Source: Phycisphaerae bacterium
GTDB lineage: Bacteria > Planctomycetota > Phycisphaerae > UBA1845 > Fen-1342
DNA length: 64,000 nucleotides
NCBI GenBank assembly: GCA_030428945.1
Contig: JAUIEC010000007.1
Location: 1 to 64,000, forward strand
Reading direction: 5' to 3'
Positions 1 to 8,599 of the stretch are shown here, piece after piece. Under the pieces are notes generated by a model. That model worked only from the letters and a program-made list of their open reading frames with translations. It made no database searches and was not told where the DNA came from. The translations under genes were made by a program, and so were the position numbers. Each line of letters opens with the position of its first letter. Position 1 is the first letter of the stretch.

Positions 1-511
1 CGACCCGCTCACCCAGTTCCGGCTTCAGCAGCCGGATGCCGTGCAGCCCGATCGACGCCAGCACCGTGAAGCTCGCCTGCTCGTCCGAGACCGCGTCCGG
101 AACCCGGGCCGCCAGCGTGCACGGAACGCAGACCATCTCGGCATGCGGACCGTTCGAAGCCACCCGGTCACCGACCGCGAAACCCGTCACACCCGCACCG
201 ACGGCCACCACGTGCCCGACGTTGCAGTAGCCCAGCGGAAGCGGCTCATCCAGCCGGCTGAAGACCGCCTCGAGCGTCGGCAGCAGCCCGTCGGTCTTGA
301 TCTTCGCCAGCACCTGCTTGACCTTGTCCGGCTGCGAGCGGGCCTTCGCCAGCAGGCTCGCCTGCCCGAACTCCACCAGCATCCGCTCCGTCCCGGCCGA
401 AATCAGGCTGCAGTGCGACTGCACCAGCAGGTGCCCCGGACGAACGGCGGGACACGGCACCTCGGCGACTTCCAGTTCGCCCGTGCGAAGATGTTGCAGG
501 ATCTGCTTCAC
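1..511 (-). CDS. Bi-domain oxidoreductase, N-terminal (zinc-type dehydrogenase) part, truncated by window edge
   Basis: The visible 170 residues begin MKQILQHLRTGELEVAEVP and read as the GroES-like start of a medium-chain (zinc-type) dehydrogenase, with 'LISAGTERMLVEFG' and 'PLGYCNVGHVVAVGAGV'. This N-terminus is typical of the long bi-domain proteins of polysaccharide clusters, in which the dehydrogenase half is followed by a Gfo/Idh/MocA half; that second half would lie outside the window. The start is a GTG with GAGGAG a few bases upstream. It is the last visible gene of the polysaccharide operon, 32 bp after the acetyltransferase. Substrate unknown; a nucleotide-sugar or glycan-linked sugar is inferred. 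Confidence 0.75.
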   Translation of the reverse strand, partial: MKQILQHLRTGELEVAEVPCPAVRPGHLLVQSHCSLISAGTERMLVEFGQASLLAKARSQPDKVKQVLAKIKTDGLLPTLEAVFSRLDEPLPLGYCNVGHVVAVGAGVTGFAVGDRVASNGPHAEMVCVPCTLAARVPDAVSDEQASFTVLASIGLHGIRLLKPELGERV

Positions 512-543
512 CGGTACTCCTCGGTCTTGCCGCGACAACCCGC

Positions 544-1086
544 TCAGGCCGGCCGCGGAATGGTCTCAAAGCCGTCGGCCTCCCGCCGCCGGGCCAGCGC
601 CTGCCGATGCGTCTCGATCTCCTCGGGTTCGAAGCGCGGCCGAAGCGGCCGGGCCGGCACACCTCCGACAATCGTGTACGGCTCGACGTCCTTGGTGACC
701 AGCGCCCCGGCCGCGACGATCGCGCCTTCGCCGATCGTCACGCCGTGCATCACGGTCGCCCCGTGCCCGATCCAGGCGTCATCCTCGATCAGCACCGGCC
801 GACCGACGTCCCGCCCCGCGTGCACGCTCGGCGTGCCGACCACGTCGAAACGGTGATCGCCGCCGACCACCGCGACCCGCCCGGCCAGCATCACGTAGTT
901 CCCGATCCGCAGGTCATCGACCGCCAGCCAGCAGCGCGGCCCGATGAAGCTCTCGGCCCCGAGCCAGAGCGCCCGGGGGCGAATCACCACCTGGTAGCCG
1001 ATGTACGAATCGCGCCCGCAGTGCCGCAGCCGGTGCCGGAACCGCAGCAGCAGCGCCATCCGCAGTCGTTTCAGCAGCCGCTTCAT
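544..1086 (-). CDS. Hexapeptide-repeat (WcaF/LbetaH-type) acetyltransferase
   Basis: A 180-residue protein starting MKRLLKRLRMALLLRFRHRL. The body is a left-handed beta-helix of hexapeptide repeats, with the family's conserved block around 'DDAWIGHGATVMHGVTIG' (catalytic His in WIGHG) and the usual end 'IVGGVPARPLR'. This family O- or N-acetylates sugars from acetyl-CoA, commonly as a decoration in exopolysaccharide or O-antigen synthesis. The ATG lies 2 bp after the GDP-mannose dehydrogenase stop, so the two are probably co-translated. The sugar acceptor cannot be told from sequence. Confidence 0.85.
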   Translation of the reverse strand: MKRLLKRLRMALLLRFRHRLRHCGRDSYIGYQVVIRPRALWLGAESFIGPRCWLAVDDLRIGNYVMLAGRVAVVGGDHRFDVVGTPSVHAGRDVGRPVLIEDDAWIGHGATVMHGVTIGEGAIVAAGALVTKDVEPYTIVGGVPARPLRPRFEPEEIETHRQALARRREADGFETIPRPA

Positions 1087-1088
1087 CG

Positions 1089-2405
1089 TTACCAGCAGAT
1101 CCCGTTGTAGTCGCACCCGGCCGGCTGCTCGGGCGAGAACAGTCGCACCAGGTCGAAGACGATCTTGTCGTGCCCGCGGGCCAGCAGCGCGTCGCGGAAC
1201 CCGGGATCGCTGTTGGCGATGACCACGATCTCGGAATCGTCGATCACCTGGTTGATGTCGTCCCGAAGCAGCGACGAGATGTGCGGAATCTCGTCCATGA
1301 TGTACTGCTTGTTCGCCCCGACCATCGCCGCCAGCGCGACGTTCCGGTCGAAGATCTGCAGGTCGTAGCCCTTGCCGATCAGCGCCTCGACCACCGTCAC
1401 GATCGGACTCTCGCGCAGGTCGTCGGTCCCCGCCTTGAACGCCAGCCCGAGCACACCGACCTTCTTCTTGCCGCGCCCGACGATCTCGTCGACGAACCGC
1501 CGCACGTGCAGTTCGTTGCTCGGCAGCAGGCTCGACAGCATCGGCAGGCTGATCGCGCTGCGCCGGGCCCGGTCCAGCACCGCCCGCAGATCCTTCGGCA
1601 GGCACGAGCCCCCGAACGCGAAGCCCGGCTTCAGGTACACCGGCGAGATGTTCAGCTTGGTGTCGGCACAGACGATGTCCATCACCTTGTGACTGTCGAT
1701 CCCGAGCGAACGGCAGAACGTTCCGACCTCGTTGCCGAAGACCACCTTCATCGCGTGGAACATGTTGTCCGCGTACTTGATCGCCGCCGCCACCGGGATC
1801 TCCGTGATGAACAGCGGCGCGTCGATATCGGCGTACAGCTTCGCGACCAGTTCGCCGCTCCGCGTGTCGCGCGTCCCGATCACCGTCTTCGGCGGTCCGA
1901 AGAAGTCCTTTACCGCCGAACCCTCCCGCAGGAACTCGGGGTTCACGCAGAATCCGAAGTCCTTGCCGACCCGACCGCCCGAAGCCCGCTCCAGCGCCGG
2001 GATCGCGACATCCTCGGCCGCACCCGGCAGCATCGTGCTGCGGATCGTCACCACGTGGTAACCCTTGTGATCCTTCAGCGCCGCTCCGATCTGCTCGCAG
2101 ACCCGCTGCACGTAATCCAGGTTCAGGCTCCCGTCCCGACGACTCGGCGTCCCGACGCACACCAGGCTCACGTCGCTCCCCAGGATCGCCGCGGCCACGT
2201 CATCGGTCGCCGTCAACTGCCCCTGCTTGTGCGCCGTCGCGATCAGCTCGTCGATCTCCGGCTCGATCACCGGCGACTCGCCCGCGGCGATCTTCTGCCG
2301 CTTGACCTCCAGGACGTCGACCCCGATCACCTCGTGGCCGAGCTTGCAGAAACAGCCGGCCGAAACCGCCCCGACGTATCCGAGACCGAACACGCTGATC
2401 TTCAT
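1089..2405 (-). CDS. algD: GDP-mannose 6-dehydrogenase (AlgD type)
   Basis: 438 residues, a full-length UDP-glucose/GDP-mannose dehydrogenase: Rossmann GLGYVG at residues 7-12, 'NPEFLREGSA' near 155, and the catalytic Cys in FAFGGSCLPKD. That Cys falls at residue 268, the same number as in Pseudomonas AlgD, and the protein ends GICW as AlgD does. These details favour GDP-mannose (giving GDP-mannuronate) over UDP-glucose as substrate; the assignment rests on remembered family features, not a search. Its ATG overlaps the stop of the upstream glycosyltransferase (ATGA). It would feed a uronic acid into the polysaccharide of this operon. No alginate polymerase genes (alg8/alg44) are present, so alginate itself is not implied. 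Confidence 0.85.
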   Translation of the reverse strand: MKISVFGLGYVGAVSAGCFCKLGHEVIGVDVLEVKRQKIAAGESPVIEPEIDELIATAHKQGQLTATDDVAAAILGSDVSLVCVGTPSRRDGSLNLDYVQRVCEQIGAALKDHKGYHVVTIRSTMLPGAAEDVAIPALERASGGRVGKDFGFCVNPEFLREGSAVKDFFGPPKTVIGTRDTRSGELVAKLYADIDAPLFITEIPVAAAIKYADNMFHAMKVVFGNEVGTFCRSLGIDSHKVMDIVCADTKLNISPVYLKPGFAFGGSCLPKDLRAVLDRARRSAISLPMLSSLLPSNELHVRRFVDEIVGRGKKKVGVLGLAFKAGTDDLRESPIVTVVEALIGKGYDLQIFDRNVALAAMVGANKQYIMDEIPHISSLLRDDINQVIDDSEIVVIANSDPGFRDALLARGHDKIVFDLVRLFSPEQPAGCDYNGICW

Positions 2406-3613
2406 GTTGCTTGTCCTTTCGCGCGGCGTCGCAGCCGCAGCCCGCGCCGAATGGCTTCCGCCAGTTGATTGACCATGTTGTCGATCGTCGCCCGGGTCCG
2501 GATGTGCTCGTGACCCTGCCGCCCCAGGCGCGCCGCCAGGTCCGGATCCGTGATCAGCCGGGAAAGCTGGTCCGCCAGCGCACCCGCGTCACCACGCGCG
2601 AAACGCAGCCCCGTCTTCTCGTGCTCGACCAGTTCCGAATCCGCGAACGGCTCGTCCGCGCACACCGTCGGACGACCCAGCGCCATGCTCTGCACGATCG
2701 CCAGCCCGACCGCCCCCGGAAAGACGTTGATGTCCGCCGCCGCGTACAGCCGGTTGTCCGCCCCGATCGGCAGCTTGCCCAGGAAACGCACGTCCAGCTT
2801 GTCACCGTACGACGCCGCCTGCGCCCGCAGACTCTCCTCGGCCGGACCCGTTCCGCCGATCGCCACCACCAGCGGACCGTGCCGCTCGGCCAGGCGCCCG
2901 GCCGCCTCGATCAGCAGGTCGATCCGCTTGCTGCCGATCAGCCGCGAAACCACCGCCAGGATCCGCGCGTCCGCCGGCACGTCGAGTTCCGCCCGGTACT
3001 GCCGCCCCTGCGCCGCCCAGCCTTCCGGATCCGCGAGAATCATGCTCGTGTCGACCGCGTTCTGCGCGATCACGATCCGCTCATCGCTGAAACCCAGGCC
3101 GCGGAAGTACGGCCGCGACGTCTCGCCGTAGCCGACGCACAGCGTGGCCGGTCGCGAGAAGACCCAGTAGGCGAACTTCTTGAGCGCCTCGACCAGTCCG
3201 CCCCGCTGCTTCGGCGAAGCCCCCTTGGCCCAGTAGATCACCCCCTGCCCGCGCCACCACTGCCGCCAGGCGGCCAGGTGCACGGTCAGGAAGTTGATCG
3301 GCGCCTCGCACAGGATCACGTCCGGATTGAAGGCCTTCACGCGGCGGACCGATTCCCACTGAACCAGCGCCGCCAGCGGCTGCCGCCCGACCTGCGAAGT
3401 CTCGACCGGGAAACTGCGGTCCAGCGGCGGCGCCGCGATCCCGGTGTCCCCCGTCTTGATCTCGGTGCTGTGCAGGAAGACCACGTCGAAATCGGGCTGG
3501 CTGCTGAGACGCTCGAAGACCGGCCGGCGAAAGTGCGGCAGCGTCCGCGTCAGCACGAAGACGAGCGGACGCTCGCGCTGCCCCGGTGCGAGCCCTTCCC
3601 AGTCTACCGCCAC
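2402..3613 (-). CDS. Glycosyltransferase family 4 (GT-B fold)
   Basis: 403 residues with GTG start. The C-terminal half shows the GT1/GT4 pattern: 'ILAVVSRLIGSKRIDLLIEA' near residue 215, 'IGGTGPAEESLRAQA', 'VRFLGKL', and the nucleotide-sugar loop 'VFPGAVGLAIVQSMALGRP'. The N-terminal half resembles acceptor-binding domains ('LVFVLTRTLPHFRRPVFERL'). It probably adds one sugar to the lipid-linked repeat unit at the inner membrane face. Its TGA overlaps the algD ATG by 4 bp, implying coupled translation. Donor and acceptor are unknown. Confidence 0.85.
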   Translation of the reverse strand: MAVDWEGLAPGQRERPLVFVLTRTLPHFRRPVFERLSSQPDFDVVFLHSTEIKTGDTGIAAPPLDRSFPVETSQVGRQPLAALVQWESVRRVKAFNPDVILCEAPINFLTVHLAAWRQWWRGQGVIYWAKGASPKQRGGLVEALKKFAYWVFSRPATLCVGYGETSRPYFRGLGFSDERIVIAQNAVDTSMILADPEGWAAQGRQYRAELDVPADARILAVVSRLIGSKRIDLLIEAAGRLAERHGPLVVAIGGTGPAEESLRAQAASYGDKLDVRFLGKLPIGADNRLYAAADINVFPGAVGLAIVQSMALGRPTVCADEPFADSELVEHEKTGLRFARGDAGALADQLSRLITDPDLAARLGRQGHEHIRTRATIDNMVNQLAEAIRRGLRLRRRAKGQAT

Positions 3614-3674
3614 GATCCTGCTCCCAACTGCCCCGCCGGTCGCCGCTGCCGACCGGAATCATGCATTAGAACGT

Positions 3675-5054
3675 TCAGCGCGGAGATTGCAAAGCCTGCG
3701 CGGCCGCAACCTCGCCCCCCGGAACCTGCAGGTTCGCCTGCTGCTGCTGCAGGTAGTGCCACTGCTGCATCTGCTGCTGCCACAGGGCGTAGTCGCGTTT
3801 CCGCTGCTCGGCCAGCAGGATCGTCGCCATCAGGTAGAAGTACATCATGTAGCTGGCGGTGAAGGTCCCCATCTTGAAGGACATCAGCACGTGGTACAGG
3901 AACCCCATGTACATCGGCACCGCCACGAACTTCGCGTCCGTGTTCTCCCACTCCCCGCGACTGAGCGTCCACCCCGCCCGCAGCCCGGCCACGATCAGCG
4001 TTCCCCAGCAGACCAGCCCGACCAGCCCCAGTTCGTAGGCCACCTCCAGCAGGTGATTGTGCGGGTGCCCCTCGATCCCCTTGACGCCCTCGTTCACCAG
4101 CATCGACGTGCTGCCGGTTCCGTGCCCGATCACCGGACTCCGCACGAATCCGCTGACCGTCTTCTGCACGCGAACCACCCGGTTGCCGACCGACGAACCA
4201 AGCTCCTCGCCCGAGAACCGCGCCAGACGCGACGGATCGATGATGATCGCCGTCACCACCACGATGAAGCCCAGCCCGAACATGCTCCCGATCGCCGTCT
4301 GGAAGTTCACCCGCCGGCGGTACAGCCAGAACAGGATCGGCAGCAGCAGCGGAATCCCCAGGATCGGACCACGCGTGCCCGTCAGGATGATCGCCAGCGC
4401 GCAGATCGGGATGCAGACCCCCGCCAGCACCAGGTTCTTCGTCCCCGGCCGCTCGATCAGCCACGAAATCAGCACGATGATCGCGTTCGCCCCCAGGTCG
4501 GCGACCGCCAGCGGACTGGCCCCGCCCAGGCTGACCCGCGATCCCTCCCAGTCCGCGATCCCGCGCCCGAAGACCGGAACCGCCAGGCTGCTGACCACGC
4601 CGGCGAAGACCAGCAGACGCAACAGCGTCCGCCCCTCGGTCGCGCTCAGCATGAACAGCGGCAGCGTCGCGATCGCCATCGTGTTGAAGATGCTGAAGAT
4701 CAGCGACTTCTTCAGCGCCCAGCCGAACTCCGGCGCGCCGATCAGCGTCCGCCCCCACAGCAGCAGGCACAGCACGAACCAGCACAGCACCAGGTGACCC
4801 GGCAGCCGCACGGGCTGCTTCTGCGGATTCCGCATCCGGTGCATGATCGCACCGATGATCGCCAGGAACACCACCGCCAGGTCGTACGTGTAACCCACCA
4901 GCAGGCCGCCGGCCACGTGCCGCAACAGCACCTTCACCAGCGGAATCGTCACCAGCAGCAGGAACCCGAACCACGGCATGATCGCGCACGCCACCGCACA
5001 CGCGACATACCCCAGCAGACCGACCAGGATGATCGGAGCAAGTTCGGGATTCAT
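3675..5054 (-). CDS. O-antigen ligase / polysaccharide polymerase family membrane protein
   Basis: 459 residues with about ten to twelve hydrophobic segments and a large loop near residue 280-330 that contains 'GIEGHPHNHLLEVAYELG', the Wzy_C/WaaL hallmark HxHN before a transmembrane helix. The tail (from about residue 420) is Gln-rich and non-hydrophobic ('LWQQQMQQWHYLQQQQ'), an unusual cytoplasmic or periplasmic extension. The family either ligates glycan to lipid A or polymerises repeat units. With the flippase of this operon, a Wzx/Wzy-type route is the simplest reading. The gene starts inside the stop of the upstream GT4 (ATGA); 61 bp separate it from the next GT4. Confidence 0.85.
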   Translation of the reverse strand: MNPELAPIILVGLLGYVACAVACAIMPWFGFLLLVTIPLVKVLLRHVAGGLLVGYTYDLAVVFLAIIGAIMHRMRNPQKQPVRLPGHLVLCWFVLCLLLWGRTLIGAPEFGWALKKSLIFSIFNTMAIATLPLFMLSATEGRTLLRLLVFAGVVSSLAVPVFGRGIADWEGSRVSLGGASPLAVADLGANAIIVLISWLIERPGTKNLVLAGVCIPICALAIILTGTRGPILGIPLLLPILFWLYRRRVNFQTAIGSMFGLGFIVVVTAIIIDPSRLARFSGEELGSSVGNRVVRVQKTVSGFVRSPVIGHGTGSTSMLVNEGVKGIEGHPHNHLLEVAYELGLVGLVCWGTLIVAGLRAGWTLSRGEWENTDAKFVAVPMYMGFLYHVLMSFKMGTFTASYMMYFYLMATILLAEQRKRDYALWQQQMQQWHYLQQQQANLQVPGGEVAAAQALQSPR

Positions 5055-6229
5055 CCGGAAGTCCTCGGCCGACCGGCGGCCACTTCGTCAAACACGTCAC
5101 GCAGACGATTCATGTGCGCATCGATCCCGAACCGCGCCCGGGCATCACGCCACGCTTCCTCCGCCAGCCGCGCCCGGGTCTCCCCGTCTGATAACAGCCC
5201 GGCAATCGCATCCGCCAGCGCGTCCTTATCATCGGCAGGAACATGCAGCCCCGTCCTGCCCGGATCAATCAGTTCCGCCGGGGCACCCCGGTCCGACACG
5301 ATCAGCGGCGTCCCGCACGCGATCCCCTCGATGATCACGTACCCGAAGCCCTCGACCGTCGAACAGTTCAGGCACACCGACGCCGACGCCACCGCCTCGT
5401 ACGGCGGAGACAGCCACCCCCGGAACCGTACGTGCTCTTCCAGCCCCAGTTCGCCCACCAGCCCCGCCAGACGCTCGTAATACGCGTTCCCCGACTCCGC
5501 CGGGCCGCCGACAATCTCCAGGCTGCAGTCGATTCCCCGGGCCCGAACCGCCGCAACCGCCTCGATCGCCAGGTGCTGCTTCTTCCCCGGCGTGATCCGT
5601 CCCACGATCACCACCCGCCCCGGCGTTTTCTCGATACCGCTCACGGCCGCCCGGATCTCCTCCAGTTCCGCCCCGTTGTACACCACGCGACTCTTGCGCC
5701 GCGCCGCACCCCAGAGCGTCTCGTGCGCCGTCCGCGAAATCGTGATCACCCCGTCCAGCGAGTGGCCGAAGATCGTGCTCGCGATCACCCGCTGCAGACC
5801 CAGCAGCTTCCGCGTGTTCATCATGCTCGGGAAACGCCCGATCGCCGGCCGCCCGCCACGCCACGCCGCCCAGCCCGCCAGCACGTGCAGGTATGGATAG
5901 TGCGTGTAGACCAGGTCCGGCTTCCGCTTCCGCACCTCGGCCAGCACCCGGCGATGCACGGTCCACAGCTTCGGCAGCATCCCGATCAGCTTCAGTGCGA
6001 CCCCCAGCGGCGAACCCGGGTACTGAATCGGCACCGCCCCGCCGATCACCGTCGGCGCCGCGCCGCGCTCGGTCAGTTCCTCGTGAAAGCGCCCGGCCTC
6101 CAGGCACAGGTACTCGAACGTGATCCCGACCCGCGCCTGGTGCAGGTAGTCGTGCAGCACGTGATTGCGGACGCCCCCGCCCTCGCGTCCGGTCAGGATG
6201 ACCAGCACCCGCATCGGCTCGCGCGGCAT
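5051..6229 (-). CDS. Glycosyltransferase family 4 (GT-B fold)
   Basis: About 392 residues. The N-terminus has the Gly-rich acceptor loop 'VLVILTGREGGGVRNHVLHD'. The C-terminal domain has 'VVIVGRITPGKKQHLAIEA', 'VRFRGWLSPPYEAVASASVC' and the donor-site Glu loop 'CSTVEGFGYVIIEGIACGTP'. It is a second retaining glycosyltransferase of the polysaccharide operon. I placed the start at the ATG (MPREPMRVL); an in-frame TTG at 6253 would add eight residues, and neither has a clear ribosome site. It overlaps the ligase/polymerase start by 4 bp. Specific sugar unknown. Confidence 0.85.
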   Translation of the reverse strand: MPREPMRVLVILTGREGGGVRNHVLHDYLHQARVGITFEYLCLEAGRFHEELTERGAAPTVIGGAVPIQYPGSPLGVALKLIGMLPKLWTVHRRVLAEVRKRKPDLVYTHYPYLHVLAGWAAWRGGRPAIGRFPSMMNTRKLLGLQRVIASTIFGHSLDGVITISRTAHETLWGAARRKSRVVYNGAELEEIRAAVSGIEKTPGRVVIVGRITPGKKQHLAIEAVAAVRARGIDCSLEIVGGPAESGNAYYERLAGLVGELGLEEHVRFRGWLSPPYEAVASASVCLNCSTVEGFGYVIIEGIACGTPLIVSDRGAPAELIDPGRTGLHVPADDKDALADAIAGLLSDGETRARLAEEAWRDARARFGIDAHMNRLRDVFDEVAAGRPRTSG

Positions 6230-6295
6230 CGTGTCAGGGCTCTTGTCGGACAACTGGGAACACCCGATTCTGTTCAGCAGGGAGTTGGTTCGTGC

Positions 6296-7267
6296 TCAGT
6301 CGCGGGTCGGTACCACGGCCGGATTCAGTCCACGAACCAGCGGCAGGATCGCCGCCCGGCGCAGTCGGCCGGTGATCCGCGCGGCGGTCTGGTCGACGTT
6401 CAGGCGCTCGGCGTGCAGGCACAGCCAGTTGGTCCCGCGCTCGGGGTCCAGGTTGACCGGCGCCAGCCCCCACGTGCTGATGTCCAGGCAGCGGTACCCG
6501 AGCCCGGTCAGGTGCTCGTGCATCGCCGCCGGCGTCAGGTCGTGGTTGCCCAGCAGCCGCGGCTGAATCTCCAGGATGATCGACGGGTGCGCCCGCCCGA
6601 GCATCTCGGCCGCCCCCCGCAGCACGAACAACTCGACCCCCTCGACGTCCATCACGAGCAGGTCGGGATCGGGCACCTCGCCCGCCGTGATCAGGCTGTC
6701 GAGCGTCACGCTCGGAACCACGATCTCGTTGTCGGCGTGCGTGCCCTCGTCGGCGATGCGTCCGACCCCCGTGCTCCACTCGTCGGATGCCGGCAGGAAC
6801 CGCAGTTCCCCCGGGCGATCGGAAACGGCCTGCTGCCGCAGCTTGAGCTGATCGAGCCTGTTCAGCGCCTTCAGGTCTTCCAGCGTCGCGAAGTTCTCCG
6901 GCATCGGCTCGAACGCCACCACCGTCCCCCGCGACCCGACCGCCTTGGCGAACAGCAGCGTCTCGGTCCCGATGTTCGAACCGATGTCGATGATGCAGTC
7001 GCCGGACGCGCACAGCGTGTTGGCGATCACCACGTTCCGCCACTCGAAGAACCCGCGAATCGCGAACGCGGTCGCGTGCACCTCGCACCGCGGGTACCGG
7101 AAGTAGATGTCCGCCAGGCTCGACCGCGCCGTGAAGGCCGCGTTCTCCTGCTGGGCCAGTTTCCGCGGGTACATCCACATCAGCACCCGCCCCGAGATCG
7201 ACGGCGGCAGCATCCGACAGACGCGCGTCACACGCGCCAGCCGCCTGGAGTCGGTTTCGATCAGCAT
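6296..7267 (-). CDS. FkbM family SAM-dependent methyltransferase
   Basis: 323 residues. The SAM-binding core is clear: 'IIDIGSNIGTETLLFAKAVG' near residue 95 and 'VAFEPMPENFATLEDLKAL'. The FkbM signature 'PDLLVMDVEGVELFVLRGA' follows near residue 205, then 'SIILEIQPRLL'. FkbM proteins O-methylate sugars or polyketides, and in such clusters usually modify glycan residues or cap chains. The ATG is 3 bp after the flippase stop. The first 80 residues are not part of the catalytic core and are unassigned. Confidence 0.85.
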   Translation of the reverse strand: MLIETDSRRLARVTRVCRMLPPSISGRVLMWMYPRKLAQQENAAFTARSSLADIYFRYPRCEVHATAFAIRGFFEWRNVVIANTLCASGDCIIDIGSNIGTETLLFAKAVGSRGTVVAFEPMPENFATLEDLKALNRLDQLKLRQQAVSDRPGELRFLPASDEWSTGVGRIADEGTHADNEIVVPSVTLDSLITAGEVPDPDLLVMDVEGVELFVLRGAAEMLGRAHPSIILEIQPRLLGNHDLTPAAMHEHLTGLGYRCLDISTWGLAPVNLDPERGTNWLCLHAERLNVDQTAARITGRLRRAAILPLVRGLNPAVVPTRD

Positions 7268-7270
7268 CGC

Positions 7271-8599
7271 TTATGCGCTCTCCGGACGGGATGGCCCCGT
7301 CTCTTCGTTGGAACTCGGATCGTCGCCGACACGCGAACTGTGATCCGCATCCGACAGCACGAACTTCCACACGTACACCGCGGCCCAGATGGCGGCCGCG
7401 AAGAGCCCCCCGATGCACATCGCCTGCGCCGCCCCGAGCGGACCACGCGTCGGCACCAGCAGCAGCAGCGGCACGATCCGTCCCGTCACCCCCAGCGCCG
7501 CCATCCACGGCAGGTACCCCGGCGGCAGGAACTTGTTGATGAACGGACGCAGCGCCGCCTGCACGCTCATCCCCGCAACACCCGCGATCGTCCACGGCAG
7601 CAGCGGCGCCGCGGCCGCGGCCGCCGGCTTGTAGAGCAGCAGCACGTAATGGCCGACGAACAGCCCCGCGCCCCAGATCAGCAGCGAGACGCCTATCGAG
7701 ATCACGAAGTACAGCGTGTAGAACCGCTGCGAGAACCGCTTGCTGCTGCGGGCCTTCCCCAGCAGGCTGAACAGCAGCGTGTTGAACTGCGAACCCGGAA
7801 TCAGCAGGATCCGGGCACTGGCCGCCGCCGCGAAGAACACCGCCGGCCCCGTCCCGCCCCCCCACTTGCTGATCAGCAGCTTGTCGAGACTGCCGGCCGA
7901 CAGCACCAGGAACGAACTGATCGACACCGGCAGCCAGACCCGCAGCGCGCCGCGGGCATACTGCGACTCGAGCAGCGGCCGGGCAAACAGCGTGCGACGC
8001 TCGACGAACAGGATCGCCAGGAACCCGCCGATGCCCGCCGCGGCAAACCCGTACGCCACCCCGGGCAGGCCGAACGCGAAGTACCCCGGGATCGCGAGGA
8101 ACTGCAGCGCCGACTGAAACGCGTGCACCGCGACCATCCGCCCGAAGTTGCGGTGGTAGCGATAGATCGTCGTCGCCGTGTGCAGCATGTTCAGCGTGAC
8201 AAGGTAGATCCCCATCGCCGGCAGCAGCCGCGCCGCGTCCGGACTGCCCCAGAACACGGCGATCGCATCATCGAACGCCACGAACAGCAGCACCAGCGGA
8301 AGCAGCGCCAGGGCCGCCAGCGTGATCACCGTCCGCATCAGCGGCCCGTGATCGACCTCCTCGTGGTGGGCCGCGTCCCGCATCACGTAGCCCGACAGGC
8401 CCTTGCTGGGAGAGATGCCGAACAGCATCACCATCCCGAACGCGACCAGGAACACGTCCATCTGGTCCGTGCCCATCACGTGGTACATCAGCGGGAACAG
8501 CAGCAGGCGCGGCACGCCAAGCTCGATGAACTGGTCCGCCGCGGTCCACGAAAAGTACCCGCCGAACCGGGCGATCTTGCTGCGCCGTGACTCGCTCAT
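7271..8599 (-). CDS. Polysaccharide flippase-like membrane protein (MOP/MATE superfamily)
   Basis: 442 residues, almost entirely hydrophobic, with about 12-14 predicted membrane segments and no other domain. It begins MSESRRSKIARFGGYFSWTA and holds the Wzx-like stretches 'IYLVTLNMLHTATTIYRYHR' and 'GFAAAGIGGFLAILFVERR'. In a glycan operon this fits a Wzx-type exporter that moves the lipid-linked repeat unit across the inner membrane. Its ATG overlaps the deacetylase stop (ATGA). Wzx proteins are poorly conserved, so the call leans on topology and context. Confidence 0.75.
   Translation of the reverse strand: MSESRRSKIARFGGYFSWTAADQFIELGVPRLLLFPLMYHVMGTDQMDVFLVAFGMVMLFGISPSKGLSGYVMRDAAHHEEVDHGPLMRTVITLAALALLPLVLLFVAFDDAIAVFWGSPDAARLLPAMGIYLVTLNMLHTATTIYRYHRNFGRMVAVHAFQSALQFLAIPGYFAFGLPGVAYGFAAAGIGGFLAILFVERRTLFARPLLESQYARGALRVWLPVSISSFLVLSAGSLDKLLISKWGGGTGPAVFFAAAASARILLIPGSQFNTLLFSLLGKARSSKRFSQRFYTLYFVISIGVSLLIWGAGLFVGHYVLLLYKPAAAAAAPLLPWTIAGVAGMSVQAALRPFINKFLPPGYLPWMAALGVTGRIVPLLLLVPTRGPLGAAQAMCIGGLFAAAIWAAVYVWKFVLSDADHSSRVGDDPSSNEETGPSRPESA

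Noticed and set aside
1089-2405. An alginate biosynthesis cluster
   Set aside because: Only the AlgD-type dehydrogenase is present; alg8, alg44, algG, algE-like genes are not seen in the visible part of the operon.
5243-8590. A 1100-codon plus-strand frame opposite the glycan operon
   Set aside because: No motif, composition typical of GC-rich antisense, and it runs across several real gene boundaries.
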